A stretch of 13,086 bases of DNA from Pseudomonadota bacterium (lineage in GTDB: Bacteria > Pseudomonadota > Alphaproteobacteria > Rhodobacterales > Rhodobacteraceae), in the NCBI GenBank assembly GCA_021813645.1, contig JAKAJW010000165.1, forward strand, positions 1 to 13,086, given 5' to 3'. The position numbers and the translations under genes were made by a program. The notes beneath the pieces were generated by a model. It saw only the letters and a program-made list of their open reading frames with translations, was not told the DNA's origin and did no database searches. Shown here piece by piece: positions 4,818-10,874 of this stretch (position 1 is its first letter; every line of letters begins with the position of its first letter).

Positions 4818-6103
4818 AGGACCTCCATCGCCTTTTGCTCACCCACATCGAAGATGCGCTTGTAGCGGGCGATTTCGTCCTTCGGCCCCATGGCTTTGTT
4901 CGGGTTGTCGGAAAGCTTGACCGTCGGCCGGCCTTCGGCGGCGACCGCCTTGCAGACCAGGCTGAAGGGGGCGAGCGTGTCGCCAGGAACGAGATTGCGG
5001 AAATCGTTGGTCAGCAGTGTGCCCCAGCCGAAGCTGACCTTTACCCGGCCGGCAAACCGGGCATGGAGATCTTCGATCTTGTCGACGTCCAGCCCGTCCG
5101 AGAAAATCACGAGCTTGGTCCGGGGATCCTCGCCGCGCGATTTCCACCAAGCGATGGCGGTTTCGGCGCCCTGAATCGGATCGCCGGAATCGATGCGGAT
5201 ACCGGTCCAGGTGGTCAGCCAGTCGGGTGCGCGGCGCAAGAAGCCTTCGGTGCCATAGGTGTCAGGCAGGATGATGCGCAGGTTGCCCTCATGCTCCTCG
5301 TGCCAATCCTCCAGCACCCGGTAGGGCGCTTGGGCCAACTCATCGTCGGTCTTGGCCAGGGCGGCGTAGACCATCGGCAGTTCATGGGCGTTGGTGCCGA
5401 TCGCTTCAATGTCCCGGCGCATCGCAATGAGGCAGTTGGAGGTTCCGACGAACGCCGAACCAAGTCCTTCCATCAGCGCTTGAACGCACCAATCCTGCCA
5501 AAGGAACGAGTGTCGGCGGCGGGTCCCGAAATCGGCGAGCTTTAGCTCTGGGATCCTGCGCAGTCGCTCGACCTTCTCCCAAATGTGGGTCATGCCGCGG
5601 GCATAGAGCACTTGGAGCTCGAAGCGGCCCATGCCCTTCAACACCGCGCGCGAACGAAGCTCCATCAGAACGGCAAGCGCGGGGATCTCCCACAGCATGA
5701 CTTCCGGCCAATTGCCTTCGAAAGTCAGCTCGTATTGTCCGTCGCGCTTTTCTAGGTGGTAGGGTGGCAGCTGCAGGGCTTCGAACCACTCCATGAAATC
5801 GGGGCGGAACATTTGCCGCTTGCCGTAGAAGGTGTTGCCGCGCAGCCAAGTGGATTCTCCGCGCGACAGGCGCAGCGTTCGGATGTGATCGAGTTGCTCG
5901 CGCAGTTCGCCTTCGTCGATCAACTCTGCCAGCCGTATCGATTTGGTGCGGTTGATCAGGCTGAAGGTGACGGCGGTGTCAGGCCGGTTGCGGAACACCG
6001 ACTGACACATCAGCAGCTTGTAGAAGTCCGTATCGATCAGCGAGCGGACGATTGGGTCGATTTTCCAATGATGGTTGTAGACCCGGGTGGCGATGTCGAC
6101 CAT
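4811..6103 (-). CDS. pncB: Nicotinate phosphoribosyltransferase
   Basis: 430-residue cytosolic enzyme that joins nicotinate and PRPP, with ATP hydrolysis, to give nicotinate mononucleotide, the entry step of NAD salvage. Seen: the N-terminal IDTDFYKLLM (23-32), SRAVLKG (151-157), ADFGTRRRHSF (190-200), GTSNCLIA (220-227), IGTNAHELPM (235-244) with the His (240) that is phosphorylated in the family, RIDSGDP (303-309) and IFSDGLD (333-339). Length is typical of proteobacterial PncB. The ATG at 6103 lies one base after the pncA stop, with GAGG inside the pncA end as ribosome site. The two genes form an operon carrying nicotinamide to the mononucleotide. Confidence 0.96.
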   Translation of the reverse strand: MVDIATRVYNHHWKIDPIVRSLIDTDFYKLLMCQSVFRNRPDTAVTFSLINRTKSIRLAELIDEGELREQLDHIRTLRLSRGESTWLRGNTFYGKRQMFRPDFMEWFEALQLPPYHLEKRDGQYELTFEGNWPEVMLWEIPALAVLMELRSRAVLKGMGRFELQVLYARGMTHIWEKVERLRRIPELKLADFGTRRRHSFLWQDWCVQALMEGLGSAFVGTSNCLIAMRRDIEAIGTNAHELPMVYAALAKTDDELAQAPYRVLEDWHEEHEGNLRIILPDTYGTEGFLRRAPDWLTTWTGIRIDSGDPIQGAETAIAWWKSRGEDPRTKLVIFSDGLDVDKIEDLHARFAGRVKVSFGWGTLLTNDFRNLVPGDTLAPFSLVCKAVAAEGRPTVKLSDNPNKAMGPKDEIARYKRIFDVGEQKAMEVLV

Positions 6104-6104
6104 T

Positions 6105-6713
6105 TCAGGACCTCAAGACGACGCCAGCATCGCGCATGGTCAGCCGCGCTTCCTCCAGTGAGCCGCCGAGGTCGATGGCGCGACAGCCTTCCTCCAGCAC
6201 CTCGACATCGAAGCCGAGCCGGGCGGCATCCACGGCGGAATAGGCCACACAGAAATCGGTGGCCAGCCCGACCAGGGTGAGGCGGTTCACCCCGCGAGCG
6301 CGCAGGTAGCCTTCAAGCCCGGTGGATGTCACGCGATCATTTTCGAAAAAGGCGGAATAGCTGTCGATCTCAGGGCGGAAGCCCTTGCGCAGTATGAGGT
6401 CGGCCGGATCCGTATTGAGTCCCGGATGGAAGGCGGCGCCGGGCGAGCCCTGAACGCAATGGGTCGGCCATAGCACCTGCTCGCCGTAGGGCATGGTGGT
6501 CACCAAGAAGGGCGCGGCATTCGGGTGATTGGCCGCAAAGGAGAGGTGGTCGGCCGGATGCCAATCCTGGGTTAGGACCTTGACCGAGAATTCGCTCATC
6601 AACTGGTTTACGAAGGGAATGATCGTATCGCCGCCGGCGACGGCGAGGGCCCCGCCGGGGCAGAAATCGTTTTGCACATCGATCACCATCAGGGCTTCGG
6701 TTGCTGCGCGCAT
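6105..6713 (-). CDS. pncA: Nicotinamidase (bifunctional nicotinamidase/pyrazinamidase family)
   Basis: About 202 residues; hydrolyses nicotinamide to nicotinate and ammonia, feeding PncB immediately downstream. Seen: ALMVIDVQNDFCPGGALAV with catalytic Asp, TQDWHPADHLSFAANHP with metal-binding Asp/His, VLWPTHCVQGSPGAAFHP, the catalytic Lys in ILRKGF, SYSAFF, and LTLVGLATDFCVAYSAVDA with the nucleophilic Cys. The frame is open far upstream, so the start had to be chosen. ATG 6713 has GGAGG five bases before it and gives a length close to E. coli PncA (213). ATG 6725 is an alternative adding four residues. Confidence 0.95.
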   Translation of the reverse strand: MRAATEALMVIDVQNDFCPGGALAVAGGDTIIPFVNQLMSEFSVKVLTQDWHPADHLSFAANHPNAAPFLVTTMPYGEQVLWPTHCVQGSPGAAFHPGLNTDPADLILRKGFRPEIDSYSAFFENDRVTSTGLEGYLRARGVNRLTLVGLATDFCVAYSAVDAARLGFDVEVLEEGCRAIDLGGSLEEARLTMRDAGVVLRS

Positions 6714-6738
6714 GGCCGCCTCCATCTTCAATTTCTTG

Positions 6739-6767
6739 TGGGTAAGTGTCGGTTCGTCGCACGTCAA
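6739..6767 (-). promoter_or_regulatory. Possible pncAB promoter
   Basis: On the minus strand TTGACG (6767-6762), a 17-nt spacer and TACCCA (6744-6739) lie just ahead of the pncA starts. The -35 is good but the -10 is weak. It shares a 123-bp divergent intergenic region with the promoter of the 6837 gene. Confidence 0.3.
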
Positions 6768-6802
6768 TGGCGGAGCCTCGCCCGTGTCGGTGGCAAGGTA
6801 TC

Positions 6803-6830
6803 TTGACACCAATGTTGACCCTGCTATGGA
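6803..6830 (+). promoter_or_regulatory. Sigma-70-type promoter, possibly giving leaderless mRNA
   Basis: TTGACA (6803-6808), a 16-nt spacer and TATGGA (6825-6830). Six bases after the -10 comes ATG 6837, so the likely first transcribed base is the A of the start codon. GGAAGG (6828-6833) could alternatively act as a ribosome site, but only three bases separate it from the ATG. Confidence 0.55.
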
Positions 6831-6836
6831 AGGCCT

Positions 6837-7085
6837 ATGAAACGGGTCGAACGCGTGCAGACAGGGCTGCGGCTGGAGAAGCGGCTTCTCAAGGTTCTCA
6901 AGGGCCTCGCGGAGCATCTCGAAATGCCCGTCTCGGAGCTGATCGAGGGCATTGCGCTGCACGCCTTCGAAGGCCGCGCGCCATTTGGCGAGGCAACGCT
7001 TGGCAAAATCGCGCAACTCAAGGCTGTCTACGATCTCGACCTGACCGCCGAAGACAGCCACAAGTTGACGGAGGAACCCGAATGA
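6837..7085 (+). CDS. Small ribbon-helix-helix-like hypothetical protein
   Basis: 82 residues. The N-terminal part (about 7-50: VQTGLRLEKRLLKVLKGLAE then HLEMPVSELIEGIALHAF) has the strand-helix-helix look of Arc/CopG-type DNA-binding or dimerisation modules. The C-terminal part ends in LKAVYDLDLTAEDSHKLTE, which I associate with a recurrent family of unnamed proteobacterial proteins. It lies under a good promoter and overlaps the next gene as ATGA, so both are probably made together. A DNA-binding regulator is an inference; an antitoxin role is possible but unsupported. No membrane or signal segment. Confidence 0.8.
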   Translation: MKRVERVQTGLRLEKRLLKVLKGLAEHLEMPVSELIEGIALHAFEGRAPFGEATLGKIAQLKAVYDLDLTAEDSHKLTEEPE

Positions 7086-7456
7086 CCGCGCTTATGGATG
7101 CATTCGACGCTGGCACATTGGACCCCGCAGGCTTCACGCATCGCGACCATATTGCCGTCGCCCACGAGGCGCTGCAGAGCGACGAGTTCTTCGCGGCCTC
7201 GGCCCGAGTGGCGCGCGGACTGCGGGGCCTGGCAGCCAAAGCCGGTGCGCCGGAAAAATACAGCGCCACGATCACGCTTGCCTTTCTGAGCCTAATCGCT
7301 GAGCGCATGGTCAAGGCTGAGGGCCTGTCCGAATTCCTCGCCGCCAACCCAGACCTGCTCGACGGGTCGATCCTGCGGCGGCTGTACACGACGGCCCGGC
7401 TCAGCGACCCGCGCGCGCAGCGGTATGGCCTGTTGCCCGATCTCGCGGTGGTTTGA
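7082..7456 (+). CDS. Uncharacterised 124-residue helical protein
   Basis: Starts at ATG 7082, with GGAGG at 7070-7074 and an ATGA overlap with the preceding gene. Residues 18-30 read FTHRDHIAVAHEA, with His20, His23 and His28 clustered like a helical metal or active site. EKYSATITLAFLSLIAERM (58-76) and LRRLYTTARLSDPRAQRYGLLPD (98-120) follow. The F.HRDH...A and YSATITLAFL pattern is familiar from unnamed conserved bacterial proteins, but no activity is known to me. No membrane segment is seen. Partnered with the ribbon-helix-helix-like protein. Coding is supported by codon use, ribosome site and overlap; function is unknown. Confidence 0.8.
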   Translation: MTALMDAFDAGTLDPAGFTHRDHIAVAHEALQSDEFFAASARVARGLRGLAAKAGAPEKYSATITLAFLSLIAERMVKAEGLSEFLAANPDLLDGSILRRLYTTARLSDPRAQRYGLLPDLAVV

Positions 7457-7477
7457 GGGGCGCGACCGGCTCGACCC

Positions 7478-7506
7478 TTGCCGCTTGGCCTCCGCTCGCC
7501 TATAAG
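7478..7506 (+). promoter_or_regulatory. Sigma-70-type promoter of the DedA/ATP-grasp unit
   Basis: TTGCCG (7478-7483), a 17-nt spacer and TATAAG (7501-7506) lie 22 bp after the previous stop. Transcription would begin near 7513, leaving a leader of about 80 nt before the DedA start. Confidence 0.55.
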
Positions 7507-7536
7507 CCGCCCGTTAAGTTAAGGTCAGGCGAAAGC

Positions 7537-7599
7537 ATGGGCGCATTGGCAGCAGAACGGCAAGGTGCTGCGCCTCGAACCTGGGGCGCGGCGGCATGA
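7537..7599 (+). CDS. 20-codon upstream ORF overlapping the DedA start
   Basis: ATG 7537 opens a 20-codon frame (MGALAAERQG..., ending WGAAA) whose TGA (7597-7599) overlaps the DedA ATG at 7596 as ATGA. An AGG sits seven bases before the ATG, whereas DedA itself has only a weak GGGG. It could be a translational-coupling leader peptide, or chance. Confidence 0.3.
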   Translation: MGALAAERQGAAPRTWGAAA

Positions 7600-8195
7600 C
7601 GGCCGTGATGCAGGACCTCTCATTCTTTGTCGAGGGTTCGACCAATCCCATTCTCATATTCTTCGGCATCGTCCTGTCCAGCTTCGTGTTGGAAGACGCG
7701 GCGGCGGTGATCTCGGCGCTGGCGGTGGCCGAGGGGCATGTATCCATTCCCTTGGCCCTGTTCAGCCTGTTCACCGGCATTGCGTTGGGTGACCTCGGTC
7801 TCTTCGTCGCAGGGCGCTTCGCGGCGCGTCACCCCTGGGCTCGGCGCTGGGTTTCCACAGATCGCGCCAAAGGCATGCAGGGTTGGCTGAACAACCGCCT
7901 GATCGCAGCGGTGATTTCGGTTCGCTTCATTCCTGGAGCGCGGCTTCCCACCTACACCGCCTGCGGTTTTCTCGGCATGCCGTTTCTGCGCTTTGCGTTG
8001 GCAGTGATCGTCGCTACGCTTATATGGACGTCACTTCTATTTACCGTCGCACTTGGGGCGGGGAAAGTGATCATGACGCATTTCGGCGCCTGGCGCTGGC
8101 CGGTCAGCATAGGCTTCGTTGTCCTCCTTATGGGGGTCAGCCAGTACATTGCGCGTCGGCAGGCCCGACGCATCGGCGGCAGGGACGAGAAATGA
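7596..8195 (+). CDS. DedA/VTT-domain membrane protein, canonical subtype
   Basis: 199-residue polytopic inner-membrane protein. Seen: FGIVLSSFVLEDAAAVISALAV (23-44) with Glu33/Asp34, the helix-loop GIALGDLGLFVAGRF (61-75) with Asp66, RFIPGARLPTYTACGFLGMPFLRF (110-133) with Arg110 and Arg116, and a final hydrophobic helix before the basic tail. The acidic pair region and two arginines six residues apart correspond to residues reported as essential in E. coli YqjA/YghB, so a proton-coupled lipid or lipid-phosphate carrier is plausible. Its stop overlaps the ATP-grasp start as ATGA, and the two share one promoter. This suggests the enzyme acts on, or supplies, what this protein moves. Start 7596 gives the usual family N-terminus. 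Confidence 0.9.
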   Translation: MTAVMQDLSFFVEGSTNPILIFFGIVLSSFVLEDAAAVISALAVAEGHVSIPLALFSLFTGIALGDLGLFVAGRFAARHPWARRWVSTDRAKGMQGWLNNRLIAAVISVRFIPGARLPTYTACGFLGMPFLRFALAVIVATLIWTSLLFTVALGAGKVIMTHFGAWRWPVSIGFVVLLMGVSQYIARRQARRIGGRDEK

Positions 8196-9316
8196 CCTTT
8201 GCAGAGTTTGACCCGCGTCCGCGACTGCGTCGCTTGTTAAACCGGACGCAGGGCGAGTCCGCGTTCTCGGCCTTTGAGCTCTGGCCTGCGCGCTTTTTCT
8301 ATATTCCTATGATTTTGCAATGGGTTGGTCTTGCGTTGCGCTATCGCTCGATCACCCTGCCCACTCTCGCCAATCCGGGGATGGAGGCGGGCGGACTAGT
8401 TGGCGAATCCAAATTCGCAATACTCTCCCAGCTTGGTCGAGAGGGGAACAAGTGGGTGGCCCCCTATACCTGCTTCTCCGTTGGGACTGCATCCGGGGCG
8501 CCGTCTGCGGATCTGTCGCAGGCCATTGCGGCGTTGGAAACCGCTGGGCTCGAGTGCGCGTTGGGGGCAAAGCCCGACATCGGGTGCCGCGGAACGGGCG
8601 TGCGGATCATCCGAACGATAGCCGACCTGGATCACTATCTGGTGAACTTCCCGCGCCGGGAGCGCATCATCTTCCAGAAGCTGATCACCGCGAAGAACGA
8701 GGCCGGCATCTTCTACATTCGCGCGCCGGGCGAAGAGCGCGGAAGGATCGTCTCGGTCACGCTGAAGCTCTTTCCGGAAGTGGTCGGGGATGGCGTCTCG
8801 ACATTGGAGAAATTGATCGAGGCCGACCCGCGTGCCGGCAGGATCAAGGATATCTATCTGGCTCGGCACGGTGCGCAGAAGGATCGGGTACTCGAAGACG
8901 GCGAAGTGTTTCCGCTGGTCTTCACCGGCAACCATTGCCGTGGCGCAATCTTCAAGGATGGGCGCGGCCAGATTACACCTCAGATGGAAGAGCGCTTTGA
9001 CGCGATCGCCAGAGGCATGCCCGAGTTCTACTTTGGTCGGTTCGACGTGCGTTATGATGATCTCGAGGAATTGCGCGCGGGTCGCAACTTCCACCTGATC
9101 GAGGTCAATGGTGCTGGCTCCGAGGCAACGCATATCTGGGATAAGACGACGAGGCTGAGCGACGCCTATCGGTTCCTGTTCTTCCAGCAGCGCACGCTGT
9201 TCGAGTTCGGTGCGGCAAACCGGGCGCGCGGCTTTTCTTCAGTCAACGCATTCCGGCTGCTGCGCCTCGCCCTGAAGCAGGCGCGACTCGGGCGCGCTTA
9301 TCTCGAGTCGAGCTGA
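8192..9316 (+). CDS. Uncharacterised ATP-grasp ligase-like enzyme coupled to DedA
   Basis: 374 residues. The N-terminal part (1-75) is unusual: FELWPARFFYIPMILQWVGLALRYRSITLPTLANP, a hydrophobic, aromatic-rich segment suggesting membrane-surface association, then GGLVGESKFAIL (67-78). The rest resembles the D-Ala-D-Ala ligase-type ATP-grasp fold: ALGAKPDIGCRGTGV (123-137, ATP-binding Lys127 and a Gly-rich loop), the hinge RIIFQKLI (158-165), FGRFDVRYDD (281-290) and the metal-binding HLIEVNGAGSEATHIWD (301-317; Glu304, Asn306). Such enzymes activate a carboxylate as acyl-phosphate and couple it to an amine or thiol. No known substrate specificity is recognisable. The ATG overlaps the DedA stop (ATGA), with AGGGA six bases upstream. 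Membrane-lipid or cell-envelope modification is inference from the partner. Confidence 0.85.
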   Translation: MTFAEFDPRPRLRRLLNRTQGESAFSAFELWPARFFYIPMILQWVGLALRYRSITLPTLANPGMEAGGLVGESKFAILSQLGREGNKWVAPYTCFSVGTASGAPSADLSQAIAALETAGLECALGAKPDIGCRGTGVRIIRTIADLDHYLVNFPRRERIIFQKLITAKNEAGIFYIRAPGEERGRIVSVTLKLFPEVVGDGVSTLEKLIEADPRAGRIKDIYLARHGAQKDRVLEDGEVFPLVFTGNHCRGAIFKDGRGQITPQMEERFDAIARGMPEFYFGRFDVRYDDLEELRAGRNFHLIEVNGAGSEATHIWDKTTRLSDAYRFLFFQQRTLFEFGAANRARGFSSVNAFRLLRLALKQARLGRAYLESS

Positions 9317-9362
9317 CAACCTTCACCTTCCGACACTTCAGCGCGAGACGCCCCATGGGAAC

Positions 9363-9386
9363 GGCGGGGTGGCGAACCGCCCCGCC
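9363..9386. terminator. Bidirectional hairpin between ATP-grasp and amidohydrolase genes
   Basis: GGCGGGGTGG (9363-9372) and CCGCCCCGCC (9377-9386) form a 10-bp stem with one G-T pair around CGAA; on the minus strand the loop reads TTCG, a stabilising tetraloop. It lies between two convergent stops (9316 and 9400). No long T tract is present on either side, but position and stability suit termination of both genes. Confidence 0.6.
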
Positions 9387-9399
9387 AATGGTCGCCGTC

Positions 9400-10815
9400 T
9401 CAGGCCGCGCGAGGGCGGATTGGCGGCTGCACTTCGTCGGGCATCGGGCACACATAGGCCGTCTTGGCCATCCTGGCCGCGTGTTCGGCCTTGGCCGCCG
9501 CGAGCAGGTCTGGCTTCGCGAACAGGGCTTTCGCCGTCGCGGCCATGACCTTGGCCGCGTGCTCCATTCCCTTGTGCGCCATGGCCGTCTTGCCCTGCGC
9601 GGTCAGCTGCCAAGTGTGGAACGGCGTGCCCACGGCGCAGGTGGCCACTCGGGCCTGGACGGTCGGCACGGCCCAGCTGACATCGCCGACGTCGGTGGAG
9701 CCTTCGCCGCCGGTCTGGCCTCGGTCCAGCGGCACGACGAAATCGGCCAAGGGAAGGTCAGGGCGGGGATCGATCCCAAAGCGGCGGAAGGCGGCTTCAA
9801 TATGTTCGGGCGTTAGCGTGCCACGGATCGCCTCGGCGAAGAGTCGATCTTCAGCGTCGAATTCCGGCGCCCCGAGACGATCGAACTCTGCCTGCATCGC
9901 CTCCTCAAGCGGGCGGTTTCCAACGATGTTGGACACGCCGGAGACGACCCTGCGTTCAAACCGGGTTTCGGTCATCAAGGCGGCCCCTTCGGCGATCTTG
10001 TCGACCCGAGCGATCAACTCGCGCAGGCCCGGCAAGTCGCGGGCGCGGATCAACTGCCGCACAGTCGCCTTGGCTTGCACGACGTTCGGGGCCACCCCGC
10101 CCGCGTCCAGATAGGCATAGTGCACCCGGGCATCGTCCGGCATGTGCTCGCGCATGTAGTTCACGCCGATATTCATCAGCTCCACCGCATCGAGCGCCGA
10201 TCGGCCAAGCTCGGGGGAGGCGGCGGCATGGGCGGCGCGGCCGTGGAAGGTGTAGTCGATCCGGGTGTTGGCAAGTGAGACGGGTTCGGAGACACCGTTG
10301 AGGCTGGCCGGATGCCAAGAGATGGCGGCGTCAACGTCGTCGAAAAGGCCCGCACGCACCATGAATGTCTTCGCCGCCCCGCCTTCCTCCGCCGGGCAGC
10401 CGAAATACCGCACCCGACCGGGCAGGCCCTGTTCCTTCAGCCAGTCCGCAAGGGCGGCGGCAGCCATCAATGCGGCAGAGCCGAGCAGATTGTGGCCGCA
10501 ACCGTGGCCCGGCCCACCTGTCGGCCGCGGTTCGGCGACGCCCGGCTCCTGTCCCAGTTCCGGCAGGGCGTCATATTCGCCCAAGATCGCGATCACCGGA
10601 CCGTCCTCGCCCCATTCGCCGATGACAGCGGTCGGAATTCCGGCGACGCCGCGGGTCACGCGCGCCCCCTCGGCCTTCAATTGCTCTTCATGCGCGTCGG
10701 CCGAGGCATATTCGGTATAGGCGATTTCCGGTGAGTCGAAGACGCGATCAGCAAGCCCCCTGTAGGCCTGACGCCGTTCCTCCACCAGGTTCCAGATTCG
10801 GTCGCTGTTCTGCAT
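9400..10815 (-). CDS. M20-family amidohydrolase, AbgB-like
   Basis: 471-residue zinc amidohydrolase. Seen: FDSPEIAYTEYASA (26-39), ILGEYDALPELGQEPG (77-92), GPGHGCGHNLLG (101-112), GCPAEEGGAAKTFMVRAG (139-156) with the catalytic Glu pair, SWHPAS (166-171), then a dimerisation domain with HGRAAHAAASPELGRSALDAVELM and a C-terminal GEGSTDVGDVSWAVP block. Order, motifs and length match AbgB (481 aa), a subunit of p-aminobenzoyl-glutamate hydrolase; related aminoacylases and indoleacetyl-amino-acid hydrolases share the fold. No AbgA partner is present, so it may act alone on another N-acyl amino acid. Start ATG 10815 has AAAGGAG seven bases before it. The gene lies 59 bp after feoB on the same strand and might be read from the same transcript. 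Confidence 0.9.
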   Translation of the reverse strand: MQNSDRIWNLVEERRQAYRGLADRVFDSPEIAYTEYASADAHEEQLKAEGARVTRGVAGIPTAVIGEWGEDGPVIAILGEYDALPELGQEPGVAEPRPTGGPGHGCGHNLLGSAALMAAAALADWLKEQGLPGRVRYFGCPAEEGGAAKTFMVRAGLFDDVDAAISWHPASLNGVSEPVSLANTRIDYTFHGRAAHAAASPELGRSALDAVELMNIGVNYMREHMPDDARVHYAYLDAGGVAPNVVQAKATVRQLIRARDLPGLRELIARVDKIAEGAALMTETRFERRVVSGVSNIVGNRPLEEAMQAEFDRLGAPEFDAEDRLFAEAIRGTLTPEHIEAAFRRFGIDPRPDLPLADFVVPLDRGQTGGEGSTDVGDVSWAVPTVQARVATCAVGTPFHTWQLTAQGKTAMAHKGMEHAAKVMAATAKALFAKPDLLAAAKAEHAARMAKTAYVCPMPDEVQPPIRPRAA

Positions 10816-10855
10816 CGCGCATCTCCTTTGATCGGCGCGAGAGTGGCGCGGATCG

Positions 10856-10869
10856 CTGGCGAGCGCCAG
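10856..10869. repeat. Small palindrome between feoB and the amidohydrolase gene
   Basis: CTGGCGAGCGCCAG is an inverted repeat (CTGGC/GCCAG around GAGC). Without a T tract it is unlikely to stop transcription; it may be a weak pause, an operator or chance in GC-rich DNA. Confidence 0.25.
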
Positions 10870-10874
10870 AGGGG

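Noticed and set aside
6837..7456. Firm call of a toxin-antitoxin module
   Set aside because: Only size order and overlap support it. Neither protein matches a toxin or antitoxin family that I recognise, so it is listed as an unknown pair instead.
7630..7650. GGGTTCGACCAATCCC resembling a tRNA T-loop
   Set aside because: It lies inside the DedA coding sequence, and no acceptor stem, anticodon arm or CCA-side pairing is found around it.
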